From the NCBI GenBank assembly GCA_039881145.1, contig JAYKKI010000015.1, positions 23,898,501 through 23,962,500 of the forward strand: a stretch of 64,000 nt of DNA, read 5' to 3'. The stretch comes from Druceiella hillmani (lineage: Eukaryota > Arthropoda > Insecta > Lepidoptera > Hepialidae). This document shows, piece after piece, positions 36,998 through 49,499 of the stretch. A model generated the notes under the pieces. The model had not been told where the DNA came from. It saw nothing but the letters and a program-made list of their open reading frames with translations, and did no database searches. Position 1 is the first letter of the stretch. Every line of letters starts with the position of its first letter. The position numbers and the translations under genes are program-made.

Positions 36998-38484
36998 CCA
37001 TTTAACGTTCACTATTACTTTCGACAAAATCGTCACACTTTTCTTGTATGCAAATACATTTGAGAATTTCATTGTAAAAGTGATCCAAGTAACATTTTAT
37101 AGGATGTGAAATACATCGTAAAATGGCTGGAAAATTCTTTGAAATACGAGTATCCACTTATAAAGTGAAGACTGTTCTGTTTACGACTCACAATAAAAGA
37201 GATGGTTGTCAACAGTAAAAAAGCAGTAAAGCCTTTCACAAAGAGAGTTTCTAATAGTCGTAGCGTTAAGAGCCACTGACTGCAGTTAATAAATCTGGAG
37301 CGAGTGTTGGGAACATTTCATACTCTTTTCCGTCCAGGAATCGACACTGCAATTTAATTGGCTGTTGCTGCATTGGCAAATTTGAAGTTATGAAGCTATA
37401 TGGGGGAATTAATATTATGTTCTGATGAAATTATAATTATATTACAAAGTTTCTATAGCGAGATAAGGTTGGATCTTTCTTCATGTTTTGGCTTTCATAT
37501 TGGTACTGAACCTTTTTGTTTCGGCGACGTGTATTTGACACTTGAATTTTTTTTTGTAAAAAATTTTCATGATAAATGAAATGATATTTAAAATTGTAGA
37601 AACGTTGAGTTTGTGAGAGATGAATGGAAAGAATTAAGGATTCTTAGTGGGAAACCTAAAAAAATAAGAGCTAAAAACTGTTGCTTGTATATTAGAGAAC
37701 TTTATCATTCTCTTTAATATTAACATTTTACAATTACCTTAATAATCATTTTTACTTTTTTTACAATACTCTGGTTTATAGTTTCAATGACAAATGAATA
37801 ATTCAAGTGAGAACAGGAATTATAAACAGCACATAAATACGTATTACTACGGTGCTTTCCTAAACAATTCCATAGAATTCCAGCTTCAACAATATACAAT
37901 TATCGGAGATGTGGAAAGTTATAAGAATTATGGCTTTTAATTATTATACATTTTGAAAATGTCATCAAGTACAAAAGTCAAAATTCGTGGATAATTAATC
38001 AATTTCATAGAACTGCTCTTCGTTAAAATAAGGAGCAAGAAAGTTAGGTTATTATCGTATGATCGACATATATATCATGAAAACATGGCCATGGTCACGG
38101 AAGCTGTTAAAAAGAGACCATGCAATTCCATTCAGTAGTAACTAATGGAATTGCATAGCTACTAATCAATCCCACAGTTCTTCGCTCAATAACAGCTAAA
38201 GCATCGAGCTAATAAATTGAAATATTAATCTAACACTAAATCAACGTTTTAAATTACATTTTTGTACTAGTAGATAGTGTAGAAATTGGAAATAGTACTT
38301 TAATTGTGAAAAAATGTAAAATTTTTAAGTATTAATTTTTATAGCTAATGGATTTAAAATATGTTTCTAAACACTTTAACATCAAAGACTTCATCTTTGT
38401 TCTATTTTTAACGTAAAAATATAGGACTGGACTTCCTAAACAGATCTCCATCAAATTCAATTGACTTGAAGGATACATAGGAGT
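36998..38484. other. AT-rich stretch with one hairpin, no gene seen
   Basis: 38120-38132 (ATGCAATTCCATT) and 38144-38156 form a perfect 13-bp inverted repeat with an 11-base loop. At about 37328-37341 CGTCCAGGAATCGA repeats the word at about 35910. Nothing coding is seen. Confidence 0.5.
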
Positions 38485-38494
38485 AAAATTTCGT

Positions 38495-38691
38495 CGTCGC
38501 TGTGGTGTATTGGGTTGATTACAAGGCATACGGCCTGTGACTACGCAGCGCCCCGCGGGGATTCGGATTCGATTCCCGGCCGTTCGTCGAGCGGGGCTGG
38601 ACGGGTGTTAAGGTAGACTGTAAGAGATTACTCTCTTAGCAATAAGACCGCCATATGTGTCAATTAGATATATTAAAATATATAAATAAAT
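38495..38691 (+). mobile_element. tRNA-derived SINE, copy 3 (best preserved)
   Basis: GTCGTCGCTGTGGTGTATTG starts the head with an A-box-like TGGTGTATTGG. A B-box-like GGATTCGATTCCCGG follows near 38564. Next come CCGTTCGTCGAGCGGGGCTG, ACTGTAAGAGATTACTCTCT, TAGCAATAAGACCGCCATAT and a TATAAATAAATCA tail. Imperfect flanking copies (AAAATTTCGT at 38485-38494, CAATTTTCGT at 38692-38701) may be the target-site duplication. It has no coding capacity. Of the four copies this one keeps the clearest pol III promoter-like boxes. Confidence 0.88.
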
Positions 38692-38870
38692 CAATTTTCG
38701 TAAGTGGTATCGTTTTACTGTGTTCGCCTTGTTTATTTCCAGTTTTCTCACGACTTAGTTTTTTCAGGTTGTTCAGTGTGTTGTAATAAAAAAAAACTTC
38801 GGCAGCACTATTGAAATCAAACGTAAAAAACTATTAGAGATCAATAGTAGATGTAGGAAATATAAGAATT

Positions 38871-38882
38871 CGGAGATTATAT
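38871..38882. repeat. Target-site duplication, left copy
   Basis: CGGAGATTATAT, identical to 40011-40022. The two copies bracket the LINE fragment. Confidence 0.9.
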
Positions 38883-40010
38883 CTTCTTCCTCTTCAATGG
38901 CTTGACAGCCCAAGATGGACCCACACTTTCCGCAGAATCGACTTTCCTATTCTTGGCCAAAGACATCCAATTCGTTACACTTGGGATTTTAAAGTCTTTT
39001 CTAGGCAGTCGAGCCACTAAGTTTAAGTCTTCCTCTTTTTCGAGAGCTCAATGATCTGGCTGAGAAGATCTTTTTTTGTTGCCCTACTGGCGTCCATTCT
39101 GCTCAAGTACCCTGCATATTTTATCCTCTTGCGATGTATTTGACCACATCGGGTTCTTTAAATAATTTATAAATTTCGGAATTAGTTCTTCTTCTCCAGA
39201 TGTTGGTACATTTTAGATCACCAAAAACTTCTTAAAATCTTTCTTTCAAAAACTGAAATGGTATGTTTAACTTTTTCTTTCATTGTCCAAGTCTCAGCAG
39301 AGTATGTAAGAATGGGTCTAATTAAGCTTTTTTTTTGTAAATCAGAATCATTATTTTTCTACTGATGAAGCTAGACTTCAAATACTATTAAGATCGAAAA
39401 AACATCGGTTAGCTGCTGTGACCTTACCACGGATCTCAGCATATCATTGAGAGTATTACCTTCAGATCCTAAGTATTTAAAGTTGCTAATTCAAAATAAG
39501 GGCTGCTATAATTGGCACAGGTCATATACTTAGTTTTATTTTGGTTAATTGCAAGTTATATTTTGCAGGCTGCAGTCTCTAGTGATTTAAAAGTCTCTCT
39601 AAGTTCCCCAGGAGTTTGTGCGACAATGTCATCAGCGAATGCAAAGATCTGAACAGATTTGTTAAAGATTGTGCCACGGATATTTATGTTCGAGTCTTTC
39701 ATTATCTTTTGGTGGCCAATATTAAAGAGCAAACAGACTAGTGCATTCCCTTGTCTGAGACCGTTTGAAACAACAATGGGCTCTAAGAGATTGTTCTGAA
39801 CTGTGACCTTAAGTTTTGTTTCAGTTAGAGTAATAGTTGACAAATTTATAAGTTTTTCAGATATTTCATACTCTCTCATGGCTTCAATAAGTAGTTTTCT
39901 GTTCACTGAATCGTATGCAGTCTTGAAATCAACAAAGAGATGGAGTGTTGTTATGCCGAATTCATTAGTTTTTTCCGACATTTGCCTAATATTAAAGATC
40001 AGTTCTGTTG
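38883..40010 (-). mobile_element. 5'-truncated RTE-like LINE insertion
   Basis: A 1128-bp non-LTR retrotransposon copy in minus orientation, bounded exactly by the 12-bp duplication CGGAGATTATAT. It begins inside the reverse transcriptase (5' truncation) and runs to the element's 3' end, which finishes in GAAGAGGAAGAAG before the duplication. That end is a short purine-rich tail rather than poly(A). Readable pieces in order are the RT catalytic region, then KTKYM, FKYLGSEGN, LIRPILTYSAETWT, FERKILRSFFG, WRRRTNSEIYKLFKEPD and GCQAIEEEED. They are scattered over frames with several stops. Resemblance is to RTE/BovB-like elements common in insects (inference). The copy is inactive. Confidence 0.9.
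39556..40010 (-). pseudogene. Reverse transcriptase fragment of the LINE
   Basis: This is the longest uninterrupted coding piece of the element. The frame is open from the truncation edge at 40010, reading TELIFNIRQ before the first Met (codon at 39979-39981), and runs 141 codons from that Met to a stop. RT motif A is LFVDFKTAYD (residues about 15-24), motif B is NGLRQGNAL (73-81; families usually have GLRQGD) and motif C is FADDI (115-119), so the catalytic Asp residues are retained. It lacks fingers, endonuclease and C-terminal parts in frame. It copied element RNA into DNA at the target site in its parent; this copy cannot make a full enzyme. Confidence 0.92.
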
Positions 40011-40022
40011 CGGAGATTATAT
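40011..40022. repeat. Target-site duplication, right copy
   Basis: CGGAGATTATAT, identical to 38871-38882. It marks the 5'-truncated junction of the minus-strand LINE. Confidence 0.9.
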
Positions 40023-42063
40023 GGACTAAAAAATATATTACGCTTAGAAGATCTTAAAATATCAAAATGACAAATATTATATGAAATTTCATTATTTTAA
40101 ATATTAATTAACGAAAATGGTTTCCATACAAAAACAAGAACGACTAATGAAATCTGACACTTTAATTTTTTAGCAACGGGAAGAAAGATTATAAGACAGA
40201 AACAAATTTTTCTATCATTCTACAAAGGCACTCACAATTCATTAAATTTCTTGTACATCTTGCTTCAGCTCAAAGTTCACATTTTATTTAAAGTTTACTC
40301 CGCTATAGGAAAAGGCTTAGGACATGCGGAAAAACACATGCACCACTTTATATACCCAGTCATTTATTGGCAGAATACTCGCCGTAATCTAATTATAAAT
40401 TTCAGTTAATACATTTGGCTTTCACATTTATGTACATATTCGATTTATAAATAAATTTATATATCAACACCTGTAGCATGTTCATTTTAATCCGTAATAT
40501 ATTTTAGGCGTAATTAATTCAGCGAATGTGTACGTTTTCGAATAATATACTTGAGTGGTACAGGAAAGTGCGACTTAATAGTTACGGCTGAAGATAGTGA
40601 AAAAAATAATTATATGTACGAATTCATTCATCAATGCCAACATACTATATTTCCAATTTAGATATAGCATCGAAAATCTGTAAATGATCTCAAAGATTTG
40701 CGGTCTTTTATATAGATTAAAGTTATAATTTAAATTCAATCAAAGTTATGATTTAATAATACTATCGATTTTTTTCAAGCATCTTTTTTTTCAAAAAATT
40801 TCATGAAATTTATTCTGTCTTTTCTTATAATAAAATAAAATAAGCAAATATAACAAAGAAATGTGAAATGTAGTAATAACATTCGTATTAAATAAAAATT
40901 TGTTATTATTTTACATGCATTTGAAGAAAATGCTGAAAGCAATAAAAATAAGCAAATTTGCTCTGGTTGGTTTAAGATGACCAAAGAAAAAACATATTTA
41001 AAGAAAATCACATCAAAATTGATCTATTATTGAGTTATCAGTGGACAGATAAATTCGAAATGGTTGAAACAAAAGTATTTTACAATTCTAGTACGGTTAT
41101 GTATATAGATCCACATAAAACTCTTACTTTTATAGTTAAGAAACAAATTTAACATAGAATAAAAGAATATAAATAGAAATCAGGGTAGTATTCGAATGCA
41201 AGATTCAAAAGTTTACTCTAGAAATAATTTCAATTTTCAATCGAATGTAATTCATTTTTGTTTGCGATATATTTATTAATATTAAAATAATGGTTTGTAT
41301 CTACTTTGTAACTAAAAGTAAAATAACATGGGTTTGAAAAATTAACTATTATTTTGTTGATTAAAATAATTTAAACCATTTAATAAATAACCGGCTTTAC
41401 GGAACACTGGTTAAACGAGTATATAAATAGATACAAGCAAAGGTAAATATAAGCGGGACATTTATATAGATTAATTTAAAAGTGGGTCCGTTGTATTTTT
41501 TCATTGAGTTTCAATACAATTTAATATGGAAAATTTGTTTGATAACAAAATAATTTATTACATTTTAATCCTATAATCTAAATACATTATTTTAAAACGG
41601 ACATTCAGTAGATTGTAGATGATGCCCACCTCAAAACCCTCACTTCATAATAGATGTAACCGCAGATTCTAAAAATATTAGGAACCGTTGTGTTGATATA
41701 ACATAAAAATTCGTTAAATAAATAAATCACTTTTGAGGAAATGTTAGACTAAATTTTATATTCTTAAACAGCATAAACAAACTTGCAAAAGATCCAGAGA
41801 TTGCTTTCTTTACTTGTAATTTATACTAATTTCCCAAAGCCAGATTTGGAGGCCACACAAATTAATTACTGAAATCTGGTACAAACTCTGGTTACAGTTA
41901 CAAACTGGTACAAAACTGGTAAAATCTGGTACCAAATGACCCCCTATTCTTCCTTAATAATTTATATATTCCACCTTCTGGTTAAAAATTGTACTTAAGT
42001 ATTAATTTAAGGAGTAAAGGAAATAATTTATGAGTAATGAGAAATATACGTAAACACTAGTAA
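40023..42063. other. AT-rich stretch, no gene seen
   Basis: A local cluster of AAACTGGTAC / AAATCTGGTAC words occupies 41870-41936. The 78-codon minus frame at 40775-41011 is hydrophobic and Phe-rich but unrecognised. Confidence 0.5.
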
Positions 42064-42075
42064 ATATATATATCA

Positions 42076-42160
<85 letters not shown>
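42064..42160. repeat. (TA)n microsatellite
   Basis: TA run interrupted by CAGTG near the start and ACA in the middle. It begins near a GTGATAT and ends at ATATCAC, so the whole tract is roughly self-complementary. Confidence 0.96.
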
Positions 42161-42162
<2 letters not shown>

Positions 42163-44849
42163 CACTCTTTATTAAGTAAGCCTAAGTTATCGACAGATAA
42201 TTTTACAATATTTAAAAATTAATCATTTTTAACTGGCAAGATCTCAGTTTTCGATTAAAAATAATAATGGAATTAAAAATTACACCTATAATGTGAGTAT
42301 GAGTACTATCTTAGTGATAAATATGTCCCATATCTAAATAAATTTTGAAGAAAGCTGCGGCAGATTTATGGACTACAGAATGCTAAAATTGACTTCATAA
42401 CTTTTAAACAGTCGCAAATTAATTTAAGGGATATAACAATCTTAGATATCTCCGGATTTTTTTTAAATATTCATAAACAATTATTTAATTTTTCACTATA
42501 TATTTCTATTGCCTAGTTTGTCTTTTCTGGAAGTAAAAATGTTGTGAGTTTCTTAAAAGATATTGATATTATTACTAAATAAAATTTTAATTAGTTTCTT
42601 ATAGCGTTTAATTATTATTAGTATTTGTTGTTCTATTTAGTATACGATAAATGTAAAAGCCGAATTACAACAAAAAACTAAAAACAATATTTTTTATAAC
42701 CAACTAAATTTATATTTACAGTGAAAAACAATTCAAAAAACTTGTTTAGACTATGTTCATAAAGTTCTTTTCAACGACCTATTACAAGTCTATCTCATTT
42801 CGTTTGTAATTATCAAACAAAAAAGAGAAGTTAGCACGGAGAAGAACGTTGCCACAACTGTTGTTGTTTGCGTTGTGGCGTTTTGTTTGGAACCTTCGGG
42901 TAAGGAATCCTAGACAGTATGAATCTTGTACAAACCATATCTATTGCTACATACTACGTACATACCATATCTATTACAGTTAATAATTACAGTGCGATTC
43001 AGACTAATTATTTCACGTTCAAAGTTTCAGTGCGCTATGAGAATTTTGATTTTTTTTTTACAACAAGATCCAGATACGTGGAAAGTAACGTTTAATTGAA
43101 ATTAGACCTTAACTTTTTAGTGGAAATTGAAATTTCATATTTTCTATTCGTTTGCCTTATTTTTTGTTATTATATGTGTTAGACTTAAATACATTAAGAA
43201 AGAAATTGATACCTGTATAAAAAACGTTTAATACTAGAAGATTGAAACGTGAATTTAAATTAAAATCTGTCTTAAAAATTAAAATAGAAAGTAATTGATA
43301 ATATGTTGATGTAATGCAATCTGGTTTCACTGACGATCTTAAGACTGATCTATAGTTTTGGCCTCTAGTGAGATATTACGAGCTGCAAGATAAGTTACCA
43401 ACCATAAGTAATTTTTATTTGAACATTTGAAATTTATAGACATATTTCATTTGACAGTTTTTCTCGATATATTTATTTATAAATGAATAAAATAACTAAA
43501 GCAAGTGTCGAAAAAAAAGATTCTCTGAAAATATTATCATTACTCGCTACGTTTACTATTCTTATCTGCTTGCAAATATTTTGTGATACGTATTGATTAA
43601 TTTTATAGCAAATATCTAAAAGTTGGTAAATAAAAACACTTTATTCAACTAAAATATTAATTACTGTTAATACGGGTATAAAAACGCGAGTCTGCTAAGT
43701 CTTTGAAAAATTTTGAATTTAAAAAAAATTATCAAAAATATAAATTAATTCCAACCAGCTAATCCAAATATTCAATTGATTTTACATATGGAATCATGAA
43801 TAATAGAGAAAATTCGTATATCTTTGAAACGTAAATCAACATTATGTGTTAATTCATAAGAGACAAAAGAAAATGAAACGTTCGAAAGAAATTAAGTAAA
43901 TGAGTGAAAATATACGAATAATAGTTCTATATCTCAAGGCACTCAAAGTGTTGAACTAATCATATAACTACCCTTACTTTATATTTCCTCAAATAGAAAA
44001 AAAATTAAATCGTAGATTTAGTTTCTCTTTAATTCAGAGTTGGGATAGCATAGTTGTGAAAACATGCATTACTCTTTAAAATGGAAGGAATTTTAAACTA
44101 TTTCTTTATCAATGTATAGAATAAAATATGATTTTACGCATCACATAAAATAAGCTTTATAGTGCTTGCAAGTCGAGGACTTTGACAGAAATAAATATAA
44201 AGGTGCTATGATACGTTTGATAATTGTTTGATTGACTAATACTCTTAGAAATAATTAATATTCATAAAAGATTTAATTTATTGAAAACAACAGTAATATT
44301 TTATATGTAATAGAATCTATCACAATATCGTTTCAATACGGATGAACGTATCAGTTTGAAAGATATATGGCTTTGTGTAATTTTATTTCTATCTAGGTGA
44401 CCTTCCAAATTTATTTAAACAATGGTTTCATCATTTCAGTATTAATTGTTTGGTTAAGCGTATTTGTTGTTACATTTCATTAGAATTTGATTTGAATTTG
44501 ATTATAGAATTTTATTTGAATTTCGATAAAGTAGATAAATTAAAGAAGTGTGAAATAGAAAGTTATCAACAGAATGTGTCGGAAATGGCTCAAAAATTCT
44601 GAAGCAAACAACTTAGATATCAATTGCATTTTCTATCTATAATGATATTATTAAGCTATTAATAATTACATTATAACACAATATCCTCCTTTGCCAACAT
44701 CAGAAATTGTGAAAAAATAAAAATGTGAGAAAAAAAATAATTTTTCAGCCTTCTTTTACACGTATGGCGAAATATTTAAATTTATTTAAAATTCCATGAT
44801 TGTTTGGAAAAAAATTGATAATTATACGTGAATTTCAAGTCTCTGCCAA
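42161..44849. other. AT-rich stretch, no gene seen
   Basis: A perfect 8-bp hairpin GCCACAAC...GTTGTGGC lies near 42851-42879. No open frame over 60 codons is present and nothing else is supportable. Confidence 0.55.
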
Positions 44850-44945
44850 TTTTTTAGAATTTGGAAATCCCTGATTGACAGATGGACGGATCTGATACAC
44901 AACTTTGGCAAAACAATAGGATTCCGTCAGGTTTCTGTTCGAACT
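44850..44945 (+). mobile_element. Insect-type interspersed repeat tail, copy 2 (short)
   Basis: GACAGATGGACGGATC followed by AACAATAGGATTCCGTCAGG resembles the GACAGACGGACG...TATAAGGGTTCCGT order of the tail family at 9.4 and 61.9 kb. Short and diverged, so weaker than the other two. Confidence 0.4.
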
Positions 44946-45486
44946 CTTCGAGTACATGACTCTAAAATGATGCATATGTCAAGCACTTCTTAAATACTTC
45001 GCCACCAATAAATTATTCTTCAGAAATGAAATTCACTGTCACTGAACTGGAAAGAGGCTATTACTAAGAAATGTATGTATATTGTTCAGTAAATAAATAG
45101 AATAATTAAAGAAACGGGCAAAGCTTTTTATTTATCTGATAATATTACCATTTGGTTTAATTTAATCGTATTAGACTATTTAAAATCAGTCATTTATTGC
45201 CATTCGTTTCTAAATTTATTACATTTATCACTGTTTTATTTTCATCTGATTAGTGATGTATAGAATGGGTTAAAATCTTTTGATCTGATTATAATTATTT
45301 TATTGAAACACATCAAACGTAATGTTAGTTAGATAGACGTAAATTTTATTTTATTTTAACAACAAATAAGGTAAACAAGTTACACCAAAACAAAAATCCT
45401 GCCTGAAATATTTACCTTAATTAACATGGCCCACGCCGTGCCGTTCTTTCGACCTACTCGTATAGCCAAACACAACGTTCTATCTG
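44946..45486. other. AT-rich stretch, no gene seen
   Basis: Nothing supportable. 45420-45480 is locally GC-richer. Confidence 0.5.
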
Positions 45487-45670
45487 AGTAATATGCGATA
45501 CTATTAACTTGATTGGCCATTGTACCGCAAGCGAGTCTTTCAGAGGATATTAATCTGATCCAATTACTCCATTATTATCGCATTCAGCAATTCACTTAAG
45601 CACGTTACAATACGAACGTCACGAAACAGAAAATTCTGAGATAATTGGCAATATGTCGCTGGAGGATTTT
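45487..45670 (+). repeat. Dispersed repeat family Y, copy 2 (unnamed)
   Basis: Collinear with 18848-19015. Best blocks are CCATTGTACCGC at about 45517-45528 and TTACTCCATT at about 45564-45573, with CGCTGGAGG further on near 45657. Non-coding, same orientation as copy 1, family unknown. Confidence 0.6.
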
Positions 45671-48600
45671 TATTGGCGTGGATTTTAATATAAGTACGCC
45701 ACTCAATTGAGAAGTATTCAGAGATGAAAATTAATATTTAACTTTGTTTTTCTCGTACATACTCGTGAGTCGATTTAGTTTCCTCCAGGTGGAGATATAA
45801 GGTTGAATAAAGAAATATCTATAATCATTAATACCAATATGTTATTTTCCAATATTGAAACTATATTAATACATGAGGTTATGTTTACTTTCACCACATG
45901 CTGGAGTTTTATTTTGGAAATGGGTTGACTATTTTCTTTACTTATAATTAATAGATGAATTCTCGAAATATATCAAAATAAATTGAACAATTTATGTATG
46001 TATGTTATTATGCGTGTTTTAAGTTATATTGTATATTGCATTGAGATAATTCTTAATAATATAATTAATATAGAGCAAAAAATCCAAGTATATAAAGAAA
46101 TTATTTAAGGGCGAGTAGAATTCGGCTATAAAAGTACCATGGGGGTTGTTGATGGATGTACTTACGTACCCACAGAACAAACATATTTAAGGGTAAAAAT
46201 GTTTCTATTCAATTGCGTAAAAGAGTATCGAACTTCACTCAAAAACTGTAAAATCTAGAATAATTGTTATAGTTTTATATAAACCTTTGAGTATACTCAT
46301 ATTAACCTTACCTTTTTTACAATTTTTTCTTTTGGGAGTTTGTATATAGGAAGGACATCATTTCCGTGGATTTTTCCAGCAAAATCTTTTATAAAACATT
46401 TAAAAAATGGCTTCTAAATTTATGCAGCAACCTTTTTAAATCCCAAGTGATAGAAGATAATTCTTTATACCACATTTCTTCTTTCCGAAATTCTTAAATA
46501 TTTTTTAGGTTTTTTCTACCAAAAAATATAGGAACCAGTGAATTCATAAGTATGCCAAATATAAATTTAGCATGTGGAATAGTTTCTGCGGAAAAAATAC
46601 GGAAAAATTGTTTGCAGGAATTTTCAATTGAAAATTATTGACGTCAACGGAAAAAGACAAGATAATTCTTTTCCTAATAATATATTTCATTATCGATAAT
46701 AAGACATATAACAAGTAAGTTCTTAAGACAGAATTCACTTTTTCGATGAAATATTTTTGTTATATATCAATATGAAGTAAATTTTATCGTATATGTTTTC
46801 TGTTTATAACATACTTTATTTCTCTGAAAAATGTTTTAAGGTTCTCAATTCTATCCTTGAACGATGTTCTCAAAAAAATTCTATTAAGAGAATAAAACTT
46901 TTCAACGTTTGCTCATACGGTGAATTTTCCTAAAAAAATTGTTTATTATTTCAAATGAAACCCACACCATGTGACATCGTAAGGTTTATAATTAATTAAA
47001 ATTTCAATAAATTAACATTTGTTATATTATTCTAATGTTTGGACAATATCGAACAGGCGTTATAATTTTTGAGCAGTACATTTACGAAAAGTATTAGGTT
47101 TTCACTTTTATTAAATTAGATCCTGATTTCAACTTTAATATCCTACTGCTCCAATATTCCTGGTAGCCACTGTTATAATTTTCTATGAGCATAATAATAT
47201 GACTATAAATACATTCAATTTTCACATTTTCCATGAATTCAAAAGAAAATGTTTTCAAGTGCAATGCAACTACCTCAAAAGGACCTTCCCCGAACATGAT
47301 ATAATTTAATTTGTTTCTATTGTATTTAAGAAAATACCCATTTACACATATAACTTAAGCTAATTAGCTTGTCTTCTGTTCTCCCATTTGTTTTGACTAA
47401 TTTACATAAATGAATCCTCATCCTCATTCAGTTAAATGATGTGACTATTTCCATGTAATCTGCATATGTACTAAGCCAAACATATTTTCATGTTGTTACT
47501 TTTGCCTCTCTATATCAAACAAAAGCAAAAACAACGGCTGTAAGATTTTTATGAATATATTTGTTGGTGTAACCGTCGTCAATTTATTATGTTTTCATTT
47601 ACAACATTAATCTTCTATTTGTGTACACTATAATATAATGTACCTTTACACTATCTTACATATTGATAATTGGATATTATATTAAAAATAAACTTCATCT
47701 TGGTAAATAAATAAAATATATGTTTGGAAAATATCAAAGGAAACTTGAAAAAGAAATAAATTAATAATCTGGGATAGCTAAAAATAACTGATAAAATATG
47801 AAATCTTTAAAAATATAAGATAACTTGCAAAACAGGTATAAGAACAAGTGAGGCAAACCATGAATGCGAAGATAAAGTTTTACAGGATTTTGTTACTTTT
47901 TCTTTTAACATTTAGATAAAATATAGATCAATAATACGTAGTCATAATAGAATAATATTGCTTACACCAAAGGAAATTTTAATATTTTATATAATAATTA
48001 CATATGTGAGAATGAGATATAATATATGGACTATTGACTGTGACAAGGCGATGTCACTGAACTAGGTTGTAGAATAAACATTTCCGAGATCAGTAGCGCT
48101 GAAATAAAATGTAACCCTAAAATAATAACGCAAATTCAAATAATACTAATCCCATAAAGAAAATCAATTTTCTATTTTCTTAGGTATTCGCACAGTTTAT
48201 CCGAATTTGCAATGAATTTCTAATGGCTATCACTCACACTAATTTTGTAAAGAGGAAAATATAATTTCTCGTATTATCGAGTTTGACACATAGAATTATC
48301 ATCATCATTGAACTATCTTTGTCTATACGTAATATATGTTTAAATGAGTATATGAGAGAACAACTTTTTCAGAATGAGTGCGTAACGAGCACAGACAATT
48401 TACATGAAGAGAATTTATTATATTGCTAGTTATCACGCTTTTTATATTGTGTATATCTATAATGTATTTTGATAAATCAGAAAACTGATGAGAATTATAT
48501 GAGCACATTATATGAAAATAATATGTAAAAGTATATGTAACTGATAATGAAATTCCGTTTAATCATCACCTTGTGGTTGTGATAAGACTCCAATTTGGCA

Positions 48601-49210
48601 ATACCAGTATTTTATTTCCTCACTTTTGATATAAAGATATAATTATAATACGCCATAATATATATTCTATTAAGGCGTTATTGATTTCGGAAAATGTAAC
48701 TAAATGTCAATAGCAAATTTTACGAACATATTTGTAAAACACTTATTTCATAAATTGTGGAATATGTTTATTTACTTCTTGTGAAATATACAAGCAATAA
48801 AATATTTCTTTCTTTTCTCATTTCATAAATGATTTCCCAGTTGCTGATTATTTAGATTACACAAGAATGTTAATGATAATAAAAAAACAATGGTGCTTGA
48901 AAAATATGCTGTGCGATGTAAAATCTTACATTAAATAATGTCTATTATTCACACTAGTCTAATAAAGAAGTAAAATGGTAACATATCGAACACCGATGTA
49001 AATTACCGCCAATTTAATTCTACAATTTGACTACCTCAATATTGAGTGTTCATTGCCCACTGCGAGAATATATATGTTAAAGTTTATTTTAAAGATTCAG
49101 GACGATTTAATACGTGATCCCATATTCTATTGACGGAATCAGCCTAATAAATCTGAACCATTTCCGCCATTTTCGGCACAACAATCGTAATACTATTAAC
49201 TTTACTACAG
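45671..49210. other. AT-rich stretch, no gene seen
   Basis: Three minus-strand frames of 61-67 codons (46544-46738, 47094-47297, 48323-48508) have no recognisable domain. No repeats stand out. Confidence 0.5.
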
Positions 49211-49491
49211 ATGTATTTAAGAAAATCTGCATTTTTTTATCAAAAGTACGTCAGAAAAAATCGTCTAAAAATATATATGGATCTAAAAAGGGTTAACGAT
49301 TTCGACACATACATTTCAAAGCTGACGACTATGTCTACCATAGTGTCACTGCTGACTCTCATCCTATTATTTCGCAACGAATATAATATATTGCAAATTC
49401 ATCCTGACATACAACCAAGAGACCTAGCAGTTACTTCGAACCGATTGACTCTAATAAGCTTATTAATGACCACTTCCATATTATTATTAAG
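49211..49491 (+). CDS. Possible internal exon of a membrane protein (unidentified)
   Basis: A 94-codon open frame starts exactly after an acceptor-like TTAACTTTACTACAG (ending 49210). It runs to a donor-like AAG/GTAGAT (junction 49491/49492), leaving 281 coding bases. The translation has a basic N-terminal third and a hydrophobic segment around STIVSLLTLILLF (residues about 42-54). A polar loop with HPDIQPRDLA follows, then a second hydrophobic segment LTLISLLMTTSILLL. That is a plausible pair of membrane helices. I cannot name the family, and no partner exon was identified. A chance frame is quite possible; the coincidence of splice-like ends and hydrophobic pattern is the only support. Confidence 0.22.
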
Positions 49492-49499
49492 GTAGATAT

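Noticed and set aside
38540..38600. Possible tRNA gene
   Set aside because: It has A- and B-box-like words but cannot fold as a complete cloverleaf, and the same unit recurs as a SINE.
39803..40057. 84-codon plus frame opposite the LINE reverse transcriptase
   Set aside because: It is the antisense shadow of the minus-strand RT and crosses the insertion junction.
42851..42879. Hairpin GCCACAAC...GTTGTGGC as a microRNA precursor
   Set aside because: Arms are only 8 bp, far shorter than a pre-miRNA stem.
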